This document shows positions 52,296 through 61,782 of a stretch of DNA of 64,000 bases, one piece after another. This DNA comes from Agreia bicolorata. GTDB taxonomy: Bacteria > Actinomycetota > Actinomycetes > Actinomycetales > Microbacteriaceae. Within the stretch, counting starts at the first letter, position 1. Each line of letters begins with the position of its first letter. The stretch covers positions 372,001 to 436,000 of the forward strand of contig NZ_JYFC01000001.1 in the NCBI RefSeq assembly GCF_000938265.1, read 5' to 3'. The notes under the pieces are model-generated. The model saw nothing but the letters and a program-made list of their open reading frames with translations, was not told the origin of the DNA and did no database searches. A program made the translations under genes and the position numbers.

Positions 52296-53209
52296 CCGCA
52301 CCCGCCGCATCCGCAACCCGCCGGGCGGCCCCGCCCCGCCGCCGCAGCGGCCGCACCCCCAGAGCCTTCTTCTGGATGGTCGTTCCCGCCGTCGTGATCT
52401 TCTTCGGATTGCACACGATCCCTGTGCTGACAGGCATGTTCTTCAGTCTCACGAACTACGCCGGCTACGGCACGTGGGATCTGGTGGGGCTGTCGAACTA
52501 CGTCAACCTCTTTCTCGACGACCGGGTGTTGAACTCCTACGGCTTCACGTTCGGCTTCGCGATCGTCTCGACCGTGCTCGTCAACGTGATCGCCCTGGCG
52601 ATCGCACTGGGCCTGAACGCGAGGATCAAGTTCAAGACGGCATTCCGAGGGGTGTTCTTCATTCCCTATGTGCTCGCCATCCTGATCATCGGCTACGTCT
52701 TCAACTATCTGTTCGCGAACTCGTTCCCGGCCATCTTCGAGAGCCTCGGCATAACAGGACTGTCGGGCAACATCCTCGCCGACCCGAACTTCGCGTGGAT
52801 CGGGATCGTCATCACGACGGTCTGGCAGGCTGCAGCGTTCAACGTGATCCTCTACCTCGCGGGGCTGCAGACCATCCCCGGCGAGATCTACGAGGCCGCC
52901 GGCATCGACGGGGCATCGGCCTGGCGCCGGTTCTGGTCTCTGACATTCCCGCTCATCGGCGCGTACTTCACCATCAACATGGTGCTGTCGTTCAAGTCAT
53001 TCCTTCAGGTGTTCGACCAGATCGTCGCCCTCACGAACGGCGGCCCAGGAACGAGCACCGAATCCATCGCCATGGTGATCTACCGCGGCGGTTTCCAGGG
53101 TGGCGAATACGGCTACCAGATGGCGAACGCGGTCGTGTACCTCTTCGTCATCATCCTCGTGTCATTCATCCAACTGCGCTTCCTTCAGCGCAGGGAGGCC
53201 AGCTACTGA
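52292..53209 (+). CDS. ABC sugar transporter permease (MalF-type)
   Basis: A 305-residue permease with six TM helices. The EAA loop, which docks the ATPase, is visible as EIYEAAGIDGASAWRRFWSL (about residues 204-223). The N-terminus is a basic cytoplasmic tail (RRAAPPRRRSGRTPRA). It pairs with the MalG-type permease that starts within its stop codon. No ATP-binding subunit is encoded nearby; a shared MsiK-type ATPase elsewhere is likely. Confidence 0.93.
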   Translation: MTAPAASATRRAAPPRRRSGRTPRAFFWMVVPAVVIFFGLHTIPVLTGMFFSLTNYAGYGTWDLVGLSNYVNLFLDDRVLNSYGFTFGFAIVSTVLVNVIALAIALGLNARIKFKTAFRGVFFIPYVLAILIIGYVFNYLFANSFPAIFESLGITGLSGNILADPNFAWIGIVITTVWQAAAFNVILYLAGLQTIPGEIYEAAGIDGASAWRRFWSLTFPLIGAYFTINMVLSFKSFLQVFDQIVALTNGGPGTSTESIAMVIYRGGFQGGEYGYQMANAVVYLFVIILVSFIQLRFLQRREASY

Positions 53210-54108
53210 TGTCTGCAGCACTCCAGGGCGTCGAAGCCCTTCGCACCGTAACCGCTCCAAGCCCCCGTCGGCGTCGACGACGCAGCAGCGTCAACGGCGG
53301 AACGAATTGGTGGGTGACCGCCCTCATCGCGGTCTGTTCGCTGACCGTGCTCATTCCGCTCTACTTCACGATCATCACCGCCCTCAAGACCCCCGACCAG
53401 CTCGGGGGTACCGGATTCGAATGGCCCACCAGTGTGCGCTGGGAGAACTTCTCCGATGCCTATCAGCTGACAAACTTTCCCCGAGCCCTGATGAACACGG
53501 CGCTCATCACGGTCGGAGCGGTCGTGTTGACCCTGCTCACCAACTCGCTCGTGGCATACGCCATCGCCCGCAACATGCACAAGAAGTTCTTCAGAGGGCT
53601 GTACTTCTACTTCCTCGCGGCGATCTTCGTTCCATTCCCGATCATCATGCTTCCCGTGGTGAAAGAGACGGCGCTGCTCGGGCTAGACACTCCCGTCGGG
53701 TTGATCTTGCTGTACACGGTCTACGGCCTGTCGTTCAACATCTTCATCTTCGTCGCCTACATCCAGTCGATCCCGATCGAACTGGAGGAGGCCGCGAGAA
53801 TGGACGGTGCAAGCACCTGGGGTGTGTTCTGGAAAGTCGTATTCCCTCTGCTCGCGCCCATGAACGCGACCGTCGGAATCCTGACCTGCGTCTGGGCATG
53901 GAACGACTTCCTCCTGCCTCTGGTGGTGCTCTCGGATCCCTCCGCGCAGACGCTCCCTCTTGCGCAGTTCATCTTTCAGGGGCAGTTCAACACGAACTAC
54001 ACCGTGGCCTTCGCGTCGTACCTGATGGCCCTGGCACCGCTCCTCATCGTCTACGTCATCGCGCAGAAGTGGGTGGTCTCCGGTGTGATGAGAGGATCGG
54101 TCAAGTGA
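53209..54108 (+). CDS. ABC sugar transporter permease (MalG-type)
   Basis: A 299-residue permease with six TM helices and the EAA loop ELEEAARMDGASTWGVFWKV (about 191-210). GLYFYFLAAIFVPFPIIMLP before it and the C-terminal [11 protein letters not shown] are typical of MalG/CUT1 permeases. Its start codon shares a base with the stop of the MalF-type gene (TGATG), and its stop overlaps the GH13 start by 4 nt, so the four genes are tightly coupled. It works in oligosaccharide uptake with the proteins at 50970 and 52292. Confidence 0.93.
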   Translation: MSAALQGVEALRTVTAPSPRRRRRRSSVNGGTNWWVTALIAVCSLTVLIPLYFTIITALKTPDQLGGTGFEWPTSVRWENFSDAYQLTNFPRALMNTALITVGAVVLTLLTNSLVAYAIARNMHKKFFRGLYFYFLAAIFVPFPIIMLPVVKETALLGLDTPVGLILLYTVYGLSFNIFIFVAYIQSIPIELEEAARMDGASTWGVFWKVVFPLLAPMNATVGILTCVWAWNDFLLPLVVLSDPSAQTLPLAQFIFQGQFNTNYTVAFASYLMALAPLLIVYVIAQKWVVSGVMRGSVK

Positions 54109-55781
54109 ATACGACGGCGCCGACTGCTGATACTCCCGCGTGGTGGACACGGGCGGTGGTCTACCAGGTCTACCCCCGCAGCTTCGCCGACTCGAACGGC
54201 GACGGCATCGGCGACCTGGGCGGCATCCGCTCGAAGCTCGATCATCTCGCCGAGCTGGGGGTCGACGTCATCTGGCTGTCACCGATCTACCGTTCTCCAC
54301 AGGCCGACAACGGCTATGACATCAGCGACTACGAAGACATCGACCCGCTGTTCGGCACCCTCGCCGAGTTCGATCAGCTGCTCGCCGAGGTGCACGAACG
54401 CGGCATGAAACTCGTGATGGATCTTGTGGTCAACCACACCAGCGACGAGCACCCGTGGTTCGTCGAATCACGTTCCTCGCGAGACAACCCGAAGCGCGAC
54501 TGGTACATCTGGCGCGACCCTCTGGATGCGCACGAGCCCAACGGCTGGACGAGCGCCTTCAGCGGGCCGGCCTGGCATCTCGACACAACGACGGGTCAGT
54601 ACTATCTGCATCTGTTCGCGGCCAAGCAGCCCGATCTCAACTGGCAAAACCCCGAGGTGCGGGCGGCCGTCTTCGCCATGATGAACCGCTGGCTCGATCG
54701 TGGGGTCGACGGCTTCAGGATGGACGTCATCAACTTCATCGCGAAGACGGAAGCGGAGCTGGTCGGCGAGAGCGTGCGGCCGAGCATGGGCGCCCAGATC
54801 CACGAGTATCTGCAGGAGATGCACCGTGAGGTCTTCGCAGGCAGAGACGCCGAGCTGATTACCGTGGGCGAGATGCCCGGAGTCACGGTCGAGGATGCGG
54901 CCCTCTTCACGGGAGCCGAGCGAAAAGAGCTCGACATGGTCTTTCAATTCGAGCATGTCGGGCTCGACCATAGCGACACGGGCAAGTTCGACAATCTTCC
55001 GTTCGACCTGGTGGCTCTCAAGACATCGTTGGCACGATGGCAGACCGGCCTCGCCTCGTCCGGCTGGAACAGTCTCTATTTTGGCAACCACGACCAGCCA
55101 CGCTCGGTCTCGCGCTTCGGAGACGACGGACGCTACCGCTACGAGTCCGCCACACTGCTCGCGACGATCCTGCATCTTCACCGAGGCACGCCCTATATCT
55201 ACCAGGGCGACGAGATCGGCATGACGAACGCCGGATTCACGGCGATCGAGCAGTACAAAGACATCGAGAGCGTCAATCACTATTCCGAGGCCATCACCGC
55301 CGGAGCGGACCCCGCAACCGTTCTCGTGCAGATGGCGTTCCGCAGCCGCGACAATGCTCGCACGCCTGTGCAGTGGACGCCGGACCCTGGGGCGGGCTTC
55401 ACCTCGACAGAGCCGTGGATCGAGGTCAATGGCAACGCCGCGGCGCTCAACGTGCAAACCGACCGGGCTGCGGGCGAGAGGTCGATCTTCGATTTCTACC
55501 GGCGCCTCATCGCACTGCGGCACGAGCTGCCCGTGGTCTCGCTGGGCGAATTCGCGCTACTCGAACCGGAGCATCCGGCCCTTTACGCCTTTACTCGCAC
55601 CCACGACGACGATCGCCTGCTCGTCGTCGGCAACTGGTCGGGCGAGCGGCTGCGACTGCCCGAGGGTCTCACCGACGACGCCGGAACGCGACTCATCGGC
55701 AATTATCCGGAGTGGCATGAAGCGGTTCTCGAGCCGTGGGAGGTTCGGGTCTACACCCGTGCCCAAGGGGCGGGCGTCTGA
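54105..55781 (+). CDS. GH13 alpha-glucosidase (oligo-1,6-glucosidase-like)
   Basis: A 558-residue cytoplasmic alpha-amylase-family enzyme. GH13 conserved regions: [14 protein letters not shown], nucleophile Asp in [10 protein letters not shown] (about 205), acid Glu in ITVGEMPGV (about 255) and transition-state Asp in [14 protein letters not shown] (about 328). [17 protein letters not shown] and [13 protein letters not shown] are characteristic of alpha-glucosidase/oligo-1,6-glucosidase/sucrose-type subfamilies; the exact linkage preference is not determined. The GTG at 54105 overlaps the permease stop. Together with GH36 it suggests uptake of mixed alpha-galacto/gluco-oligosaccharides such as raffinose or isomalto-sugars. 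Confidence 0.92.
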   Translation: MNTTAPTADTPAWWTRAVVYQVYPRSFADSNGDGIGDLGGIRSKLDHLAELGVDVIWLSPIYRSPQADNGYDISDYEDIDPLFGTLAEFDQLLAEVHERGMKLVMDLVVNHTSDEHPWFVESRSSRDNPKRDWYIWRDPLDAHEPNGWTSAFSGPAWHLDTTTGQYYLHLFAAKQPDLNWQNPEVRAAVFAMMNRWLDRGVDGFRMDVINFIAKTEAELVGESVRPSMGAQIHEYLQEMHREVFAGRDAELITVGEMPGVTVEDAALFTGAERKELDMVFQFEHVGLDHSDTGKFDNLPFDLVALKTSLARWQTGLASSGWNSLYFGNHDQPRSVSRFGDDGRYRYESATLLATILHLHRGTPYIYQGDEIGMTNAGFTAIEQYKDIESVNHYSEAITAGADPATVLVQMAFRSRDNARTPVQWTPDPGAGFTSTEPWIEVNGNAAALNVQTDRAAGERSIFDFYRRLIALRHELPVVSLGEFALLEPEHPALYAFTRTHDDDRLLVVGNWSGERLRLPEGLTDDAGTRLIGNYPEWHEAVLEPWEVRVYTRAQGAGV

Positions 55782-55848
55782 CGCGTGGCCTAGCCTGTTC
55801 TTAGGCGCCGTCTTGCCGCGCCGCTTTCGTCGAAAGGACATCGCACCC

Positions 55849-57366
55849 GTGAAGCTCCACTCCGTTCGCGTCCACCCCAGTTCAGATTCGCTCGCGCGAG
55901 CCGACCAGCTCGCGCACGCGATCGCAGAGGTCGCCGCAGACCCCGTGGCCGTCGACGCCGACGTCACCGAGATGATCATCAACCGAGTCATCGACAATGC
56001 CTCGGTGGCCGCCGCGTCGTTGACCAGGCGGCCGGTCGTCTCGGCGCGATCGCAAGCGGAGCGGCACCCCTACTCCCCCGGGTCGACCGTGTTCGGCCTG
56101 TCGTCGGATGCGCGATTCTCGCCCGAGTGGGCAGCCTGGGCCAACGGCGTCGCCGTTCGCGAGCTCGATTTTCACGACACGTTTCTCGCGGCGGAGTATT
56201 CGCACCCCGGAGACAACATCCCGCCGATCCTCGCCGTGGCCCAGCACGCGGGCCGCACGGGCGCAGAGCTGATCCGGGGCATCGCCACCGGGTACGAGAT
56301 TCAGGTCGACCTCGTTCGCGCAATCAGCCTTCACGCCCACAAGATCGACCACGTCGCCCACCTCGGCCCGTCGGCTGCCGCCGGAATCGGCACGCTGCTC
56401 GGCCTCGATGTCGAGACGATCTTCCAGGCGGTCGGCCAGGCGCTGCACACGACCACCGCTACCCGGCAGTCCCGCAAGGGCGAGATCTCGTCGTGGAAGG
56501 CACACGCGCCTGCGTTCGCGGGCAAGATGGCCGTCGAGGCCGTCGATCGAGCAATGCGCGGAGAAACCAGCCCCACGCCGATCTATGAGGGCGAAGACGG
56601 CGTGATCGCATGGCTCCTCGACGGCCCGGATGCCGCATACGAGGTTCCGCTTCCGGCCACCGGCGAGTCTAAGCGCGGCATCCTCGACACGTACACGAAG
56701 GAGCACTCGGCCGAGTACCAGGCCCAGGCCTGGATCGACCTGGCGCGAAAACTTCACCACGAGTATCCGATTCTCGTGGAGCACCCGGAGAACGTCGGCA
56801 GCATCACGATCCACACGAGTCACCACACCCACTTCGTGATCGGCTCGGGTGCCGGCGACCCCCAGAAGTACGATCCCACCGCGTCGCGGGAGACCCTCGA
56901 CCACTCGATCCCGTACATCTTCACGGTGGCCCTGCAAGACGGTTCCTGGCACCACGTCGACTCCTACACCCCCGAGCGCGCGGGTCGCGACGACACCGTG
57001 AAGCTCTGGAAGAGGGTGCGCACCGTCGAGGACTCCGAGTGGACGAGGCGATACCACTCCATCGATCCGCAGGAGAAAGCCTTCGGCGGTCGGGTCGAGA
57101 TCATCCTCACCGACGGCACCGTCATCAGCGATCAGATCGCTGTCGCCGACGCCCACCCGCTGGGAGCGCGACCGTTCGCCCGCGAGCAGTACGTCGCCAA
57201 GTTCCGCACGCTCGCAGAGGGCGTGCTCGAGCAGGCCGAGATAGAGCGATTCCTTTCCGTCGCCACCCGCCTTCCCGAGCTCCGCGCCGACGAGCTCGCC
57301 GGTCTCACCATCACGGCCGGGCCCGGCCTCTTCGACGGCATCGTCACACCGAAGGGACTCTTCTGA
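55849..57366 (+). CDS. prpD: MmgE/PrpD family, 2-methylcitrate dehydratase
   Basis: A 505-residue enzyme of propionate oxidation, dehydrating 2-methylcitrate. The family pattern is clear: [20 protein letters not shown] (about residues 95-114), [54 protein letters not shown] and, later, [20 protein letters not shown]. These contain the conserved histidines and the catalytic region. The start is the GTG at 55849 with AAAGGA about 10 nt upstream. It is coupled to prpB by a TGATG overlap. No prpC (methylcitrate synthase) is in the window, so the pathway would be completed elsewhere. Confidence 0.93.
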   Translation: MKLHSVRVHPSSDSLARADQLAHAIAEVAADPVAVDADVTEMIINRVIDNASVAAASLTRRPVVSARSQAERHPYSPGSTVFGLSSDARFSPEWAAWANGVAVRELDFHDTFLAAEYSHPGDNIPPILAVAQHAGRTGAELIRGIATGYEIQVDLVRAISLHAHKIDHVAHLGPSAAAGIGTLLGLDVETIFQAVGQALHTTTATRQSRKGEISSWKAHAPAFAGKMAVEAVDRAMRGETSPTPIYEGEDGVIAWLLDGPDAAYEVPLPATGESKRGILDTYTKEHSAEYQAQAWIDLARKLHHEYPILVEHPENVGSITIHTSHHTHFVIGSGAGDPQKYDPTASRETLDHSIPYIFTVALQDGSWHHVDSYTPERAGRDDTVKLWKRVRTVEDSEWTRRYHSIDPQEKAFGGRVEIILTDGTVISDQIAVADAHPLGARPFAREQYVAKFRTLAEGVLEQAEIERFLSVATRLPELRADELAGLTITAGPGLFDGIVTPKGLF

Positions 57367-58274
57367 TGCTGTACGCCCCCACATCGGCCGCCGACAAGCG
57401 CGTCGCTCTGCGTTCGGGTCTGGCGAGCGGTGAGCTCCAGCTCTTCCCCGGCGCCTTCAACCCGCTCTCTGCGAAGCTCATCCAGCAGAAGGGCATGCAC
57501 GGCGTCTACATTTCGGGTGCCGTGCTCTCCGCCGACCTCGGCCTCCCCGACATCGGCCTCACCACCCTCACCGAGGTCGCCGGCCGCTCCCAGCAGATCG
57601 CTCGCATGACCGATCTGCCGTCGATCGTCGATGCAGACACCGGCTTCGGTGAGCCCATGAACGTGGCCCGCACAATCCAGACACTCGAAGATGCGGGCGT
57701 CGCCGGCATGCACCTCGAAGATCAGGTGAATCCAAAGCGCTGCGGTCACCTCGACGGCAAGCAGGTCGTCGATCTCGACACCGCCCTCAAGCGCATCAAG
57801 GCCGCCGTCGAGGCACGTCGCGACCCCAACTTCCTCATCATGGCCAGAACGGATGCCCGGGGCGTCGACGGTCTGCAGGCCGCGGTCGACCGCGCCAAGG
57901 CTCTCGTAGACGCCGGAGCCGACGCGATCTTCCCGGAGGCCATGGCCTCGCTCGAGGAATTCGCGGCTGTGCGGGCCGCCGTCGACGTGCCGATTCTCGC
58001 CAATATGACGGAGTTCGGCAAGAGCGAGCTCTTCACCACGAGGCAGCTCGCCGATGTCGGACTCAACCTCGTCATCTTCCCGGTGTCACTGCTTCGGCTG
58101 GCGATGGGAGCCGCCGAGAAGGGACTCGACACGATCACCCGCGAGGGCTCGCTCACCTCGATGCTGCCCGAGATGCAGACGCGCGCACGCCTCTACGAGG
58201 TGCTCGACTACGAGGCTTACAACACGTTCGATTCCGGCGTGTTCAACTTCTCGCTCGATCGCCACTTCGGCTGA
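57366..58274 (+). CDS. prpB: Methylisocitrate lyase
   Basis: A 302-residue PEP-mutase/isocitrate-lyase superfamily enzyme that splits 2-methylisocitrate into pyruvate and succinate. The active-site Cys motif is in NPKRCGHLDGK (KRCGH, about residue 121), the metal residues are in VDADTGFGEPMNV, and ILANMTEFGKSELFT and NLVIFPVSLLRLA are conserved. KRCGH with the PrpB-type LARTDA-like segment (IMARTDARGVDGL) supports methylisocitrate over isocitrate lyase. Its ATG shares a base with the prpD stop. Confidence 0.94.
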   Translation: MLYAPTSAADKRVALRSGLASGELQLFPGAFNPLSAKLIQQKGMHGVYISGAVLSADLGLPDIGLTTLTEVAGRSQQIARMTDLPSIVDADTGFGEPMNVARTIQTLEDAGVAGMHLEDQVNPKRCGHLDGKQVVDLDTALKRIKAAVEARRDPNFLIMARTDARGVDGLQAAVDRAKALVDAGADAIFPEAMASLEEFAAVRAAVDVPILANMTEFGKSELFTTRQLADVGLNLVIFPVSLLRLAMGAAEKGLDTITREGSLTSMLPEMQTRARLYEVLDYEAYNTFDSGVFNFSLDRHFG

Positions 58275-58299
58275 GTTCTGCCGCTACGGTGGAGGCACT

Positions 58300-59247
58300 A
58301 TGAACTCTGCCTCCACCCTGTCCGACATTCCACTCGCCGGCGCCGACTACTCACTGACCTCGGGCGACTACTCGGCCGACATCGCCGGAGTCGGCGCCAG
58401 CCTGCGTACTCTTCGATATCGAGGACGCGATCTCGTCGTTCCGTTCGATGCCGACGAGGTGCGCCCTGCCTTCCGCGGTGCCGTGCTCGCTCCGTGGCCC
58501 AACAGAGTGGTCGACGGCCGCTACACGTTCCGAGGCACCGAATACGAGCTGGCTCTCACCGAACCCCGCCGCGGCCACGCACTGCACGGCCTCGCCGCGT
58601 GGCAGGAGTGGTCGCTGGTCGACTCGGGCGACGACTTCGTCGAACTCGCATTCCAGATCGAGGCACAATCGGGATACCCGTTCCGCGTTCTCGTCGCCGC
58701 TCGCTATGAACTCTCCCCCGCCGGCCTGACCACGACCATCCGGGCCATCAACACGGGCCGAGAAGCCGCCCCGTACGGAACGGGCCCGCATCCATATCTC
58801 GTCGCGGGCCCGGGCCGGGTCGACGACTGGTCGCTCGAGCTGCCCGCCCGCGCCGTGCTCACGGTCACGCCCGACAGACTCATTCCGATCGACCTCGGCG
58901 ACGTGGAACTCGAAGACGACGGCGCCTTCGACTTCGTTGCGACCAGGCCCATCGATTCCACGTTCATCGACCACGCGTTCACCGAACTGGAACGCGATGA
59001 AGCCGGCCTCGCAACCGTGCGCGTCACAACCAGCGACGGAGCATCCGGCGTTGCGATCAGCTGGGGCACCGAGTGCCAGTGGGTGCAGATCCACACTGCA
59101 GACCAGCCGGATCCAGCGATAAACCGGCTCGGCTTGGCCGTCGAGCCGATGACGTGCCCGCCAGACGCCTTCAACACGGGCACCGACCTCGTCGTCCTCG
59201 ATCCAGGCGAAGAGCACACGGCGAGCTGGACCATCTTCGCCCTTTAA
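58300..59247 (+). CDS. Aldose 1-epimerase family (galactose mutarotase-like)
   Basis: A 315-residue beta-sandwich epimerase interconverting alpha and beta anomers. FRGAVLAPWPNRVVDGRYTF, HALHGLAAWQEW (His-Gly), a second histidine in GTGPHPYLVA (about 168) and the C-terminal glutamate in GLAVEPMTCPPDAFN (about 285) match the GalM/YihR-like active site. It is probably linked to use of galactose or glucose released by the GH36/GH13 operon. The ATG at 58300 has GGAGG 5 nt upstream. A 23-bp perfect palindrome follows the stop. Confidence 0.9.
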   Translation: MNSASTLSDIPLAGADYSLTSGDYSADIAGVGASLRTLRYRGRDLVVPFDADEVRPAFRGAVLAPWPNRVVDGRYTFRGTEYELALTEPRRGHALHGLAAWQEWSLVDSGDDFVELAFQIEAQSGYPFRVLVAARYELSPAGLTTTIRAINTGREAAPYGTGPHPYLVAGPGRVDDWSLELPARAVLTVTPDRLIPIDLGDVELEDDGAFDFVATRPIDSTFIDHAFTELERDEAGLATVRVTTSDGASGVAISWGTECQWVQIHTADQPDPAINRLGLAVEPMTCPPDAFNTGTDLVVLDPGEEHTASWTIFAL

Positions 59248-59253
59248 CGACAT

Positions 59254-59302
59254 CGTTCCCTGAGCCTGTCGAAGGGATGCCCTTCGACAGGCTCAGGGAA
59301 CG
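59254..59302. repeat. 49-nt perfect palindrome, terminator-like intergenic repeat
   Basis: Arms of 23 nt (59254-59276 and 59280-59302) are exact reverse complements around ATG. The core reads CCTGAGCCTGTCGAAGGG on one arm and its mirror on the other. It lies between the convergent galM-like and glpK genes and can serve as a bidirectional terminator. The core resembles the CCTTCGACAGGCTCAGG-type palindromes that occur as scattered intergenic repeats in actinobacterial and sphingomonad genomes; that link is recalled, not searched. Confidence 0.85.
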
Positions 59303-59323
59303 GCCTGTACTACGCGGCAGTGA

Positions 59324-60841
59324 CTACTCGGCCACGTCTTCGTCGACCCAGTCGAGGGTCTTCGTGACGGCCTTCTTCCAGTTGCGGTAGAGGCGCTCGC
59401 GCTCGGCGTCGTCCATGTTCGGAGTCCAGCGCTTGTCTTCCTGCCAGTTGTTGCGCAGGTCGTCGAGGTTGTCCCAGTACCCGACAGCGAGGCCGGCCGC
59501 GTATGCAGCGCCGAGCGCGGTTGTCTCCGCGACGACGGGACGCACCACGGGCACGTTCAGGATGTCGGCCTGGAACTGCAGAAGGGTGTCGTTGGCGGTG
59601 GCTCCGCCGTCGACCTTCAGCTCGGTCAACGGAACGCCGGAATCAGCGTTGACCGCGTCCAGAACTTCCCGAGTCTGGAACGCAATGGACTCCAACGCGG
59701 CGCGGGCGATGTGGCCCTTGTTCACATATCGGGTGAGGCCGACCAGCGCGCCACGGGCATCCGATCGCCAGTGCGGCGCGAAGAGGCCGGAGAACGCCGG
59801 CACGAAGTACGCGCCTCCGTTGTCGTCGACCGTCTTCGCAAGAACCTCGATGTCGGGTGCGCTCTGAATGATGCCGAGATTGTCGCGCAGCCACTGAACA
59901 AGCGACCCCGTCACGGCGATGGAGCCCTCAAGGGCGTAGTGGGTCTCGCCGTCGCCGAGCTTGTAGCCGATGGTGGTGAGCAGGCCGTTCTCGCTTTTGA
60001 CGATGTCGGTGCCGGTGTTGAAGATCAGGAAGTTTCCGGTGCCGTAGGTGTTCTTCGCCTCGCCCTTGTCGAACGCCGCCTGACCGAATGTGGCCGCCTG
60101 CTGGTCGCCCAGGATTCCGGCGACCGGAACCTCGCGCAGAAGGCTCGAGTCAGAGACAGTGCCGTAGACCTCGGAGGAGGAGCGGACCTCGGGCAGCATC
60201 GACTTGGGAACGTCGAACGCCTTGAGGATCTCGTCGTCCCACTCGAGGGTCTTGAGGTCGAGGAACAGCGTGCGGCTGGCGTTGGTCACGTCGGTCGCGT
60301 GGACTCCGCCGTCGACCCCGCCGGTCAGGTTCCAGAGAACCCACGTGTCGGTGGTTCCGAAGATGAGGTCTCCGGCCTCGGCACGCTCACGGGCGCCCTC
60401 GACGTTCTCGAGAATCCACACGATCTTGGTGCCCGCGAAGTACGTCGACAGTGGCAGCCCGACCGTGTCTTTGAAACGGTCGCCGCCGCCGTCCGCGGAG
60501 AGGCGGTCGACGATGGCCTGGGTACGTGTGTCCTGCCAGACGATGGCGTTGTAGACGGGCTCGCCCGTGTTCCTGTCCCAGACCACCGCGGTCTCGCGCT
60601 GGTTCGTGATACCGACCGCGACGATGTCGTGACGCGTCAGATTGGCCTTCGAGAGAGCCTGTCCGATCACCTCGCGAACGTTGTCCCAGATCTCTTTGGG
60701 GTTGTGCTCGACCCAGCCCGCTTTGGGGAAGATCTGCTCGTGTTCCTTCTGACCGGTTGAGACGATGCCGCCCTCGTGGTTGAAGATGATCGCGCGAGAA
60801 CTCGTGGTTCCCTGATCGATCGCAATGACGTACTTGCTCAT
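59324..60841 (-). CDS. glpK: Glycerol kinase
   Basis: A 505-residue FGGY-family kinase that phosphorylates glycerol to sn-glycerol 3-phosphate. [20 protein letters not shown] (phosphate loop), [11 protein letters not shown], the catalytic region [15 protein letters not shown] with Asp at about 246, and the ATP-site [17 protein letters not shown] and [13 protein letters not shown] are conserved. Length is typical. The ATG has AAGGAG 6 nt upstream. It follows glpF by 44 nt in the same orientation. Confidence 0.97.
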   Translation of the reverse strand: MSKYVIAIDQGTTSSRAIIFNHEGGIVSTGQKEHEQIFPKAGWVEHNPKEIWDNVREVIGQALSKANLTRHDIVAVGITNQRETAVVWDRNTGEPVYNAIVWQDTRTQAIVDRLSADGGGDRFKDTVGLPLSTYFAGTKIVWILENVEGARERAEAGDLIFGTTDTWVLWNLTGGVDGGVHATDVTNASRTLFLDLKTLEWDDEILKAFDVPKSMLPEVRSSSEVYGTVSDSSLLREVPVAGILGDQQAATFGQAAFDKGEAKNTYGTGNFLIFNTGTDIVKSENGLLTTIGYKLGDGETHYALEGSIAVTGSLVQWLRDNLGIIQSAPDIEVLAKTVDDNGGAYFVPAFSGLFAPHWRSDARGALVGLTRYVNKGHIARAALESIAFQTREVLDAVNADSGVPLTELKVDGGATANDTLLQFQADILNVPVVRPVVAETTALGAAYAAGLAVGYWDNLDDLRNNWQEDKRWTPNMDDAERERLYRNWKKAVTKTLDWVDEDVAE

Positions 60842-60885
60842 GACTAACTCCTTCGTTATATGGATGCGGTGAGCCGGGGTACCGG

Positions 60886-61644
60886 CTACGTGAGGATGGG
60901 GAGGAGGGGGACGGCGGCGAGGCCTGCGAGGACACCACCGATGATGGGTCCGACGACGGGGACCCAGGAGTAGGACCAGTCGGATCCGCCCTTGCCCTTG
61001 ATGGGCAGCAGGGCGTGCGCGATGCGGGGTCCGAGGTCACGGGCCGGGTTGATCGCGTATCCGGTCGGGCCACCAAGGGATGCGCCGATCGCGATCACGA
61101 GAATCGCCACGGGAAGAGCACCCAACGCGGCAAGACCCCCACCGGGCTCCTGCCGTCCGAAGCCGATCACCACGAACACGAGAACGAAGGTGCCGATGAT
61201 CTCGGTGACCAGGTTCCAGCCGTAGGAGCGGATCGCGGGACCGGTCGAGAACACGCCGAGCTTGTTCGCGGCATCCGGTTCTTCATCGAAGTGCTGCTTG
61301 TACGCGAGCCACACGAACACGGCGCCGATGATCGCACCGAGCAGTTGGGCTGCGATGTAGGTGAGGATCGACACGATATTCACCGGGACCCCGGAACCGA
61401 ACTCGGTCGCACCATTCGCGACCAGCCCCAGAGTGACGGCCGGGTTCAGGTGAGCGCCGCTGTTGTACGACACGATGACACCGGAGAAGACAGCGAAGCC
61501 CCACCCGATGTTCACCATCAGAAACCCACCATTGAAGCCCTTGTTCTTCACCAGAGCCACGTTCGCGACCACACCACAGCCGAGCAGAACCAGCAGCGCA
61601 GTGCCTACCAATTCAGAGAGAAATACAACCCCAAGATTGTCCAC
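60886..61644 (-). CDS. glpF: Glycerol uptake facilitator (aquaglyceroporin)
   Basis: A 252-residue MIP channel with six TM helices and two NPA half-helices: [11 protein letters not shown] and [12 protein letters not shown]. The Asp directly after the second NPAR (NPARD) marks a glycerol-permeable channel rather than an aquaporin. The start is the GTG at 61644 with AAGGAAGG 5 nt upstream. A 16-nt palindrome (61660-61675) directly upstream is a likely operator. It is transcribed with glpK. Confidence 0.95.
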   Translation of the reverse strand: MDNLGVVFLSELVGTALLVLLGCGVVANVALVKNKGFNGGFLMVNIGWGFAVFSGVIVSYNSGAHLNPAVTLGLVANGATEFGSGVPVNIVSILTYIAAQLLGAIIGAVFVWLAYKQHFDEEPDAANKLGVFSTGPAIRSYGWNLVTEIIGTFVLVFVVIGFGRQEPGGGLAALGALPVAILVIAIGASLGGPTGYAINPARDLGPRIAHALLPIKGKGGSDWSYSWVPVVGPIIGGVLAGLAAVPLLPILT

Positions 61645-61659
61645 ATTGACCTTCCTTGT

Positions 61660-61675
61660 GTGACATCCATGTCAC
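61660..61675. promoter_or_regulatory. Operator-like palindrome upstream of glpF
   Basis: GTGACAT and ATGTCAC arms around CC form a perfect 7-2-7 palindrome, 16 nt upstream of the glpF GTG. The position overlaps the ribosome-binding/promoter region, so binding would block glpFK expression. The TGACAT...ATGTCA arms also resemble cAMP/CRP-type half-sites, but the two-base centre differs. Confidence 0.5.
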
Positions 61676-61686
61676 TTCGATGAGAT

Positions 61687-61712
61687 GAGGGGCCGACCGA
61701 TGCCGGCCCCTC
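61687..61712 (-). terminator. Terminator after glpD
   Basis: Arms GAGGGGCCG (61687-61695) and CGGCCCCTC (61704-61712), 9 bp, 8-nt loop. It lies 70 nt downstream of the glpD stop and just before the glpF promoter region, so glpD and glpFK are probably separate transcripts. Confidence 0.7.
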
Positions 61713-61782
61713 CATGACGCTAGCGATCAGTTGTCGATGCAATCAACCGATTCGCCTGCACGTCTGTTCAGACTCGGCGCAG

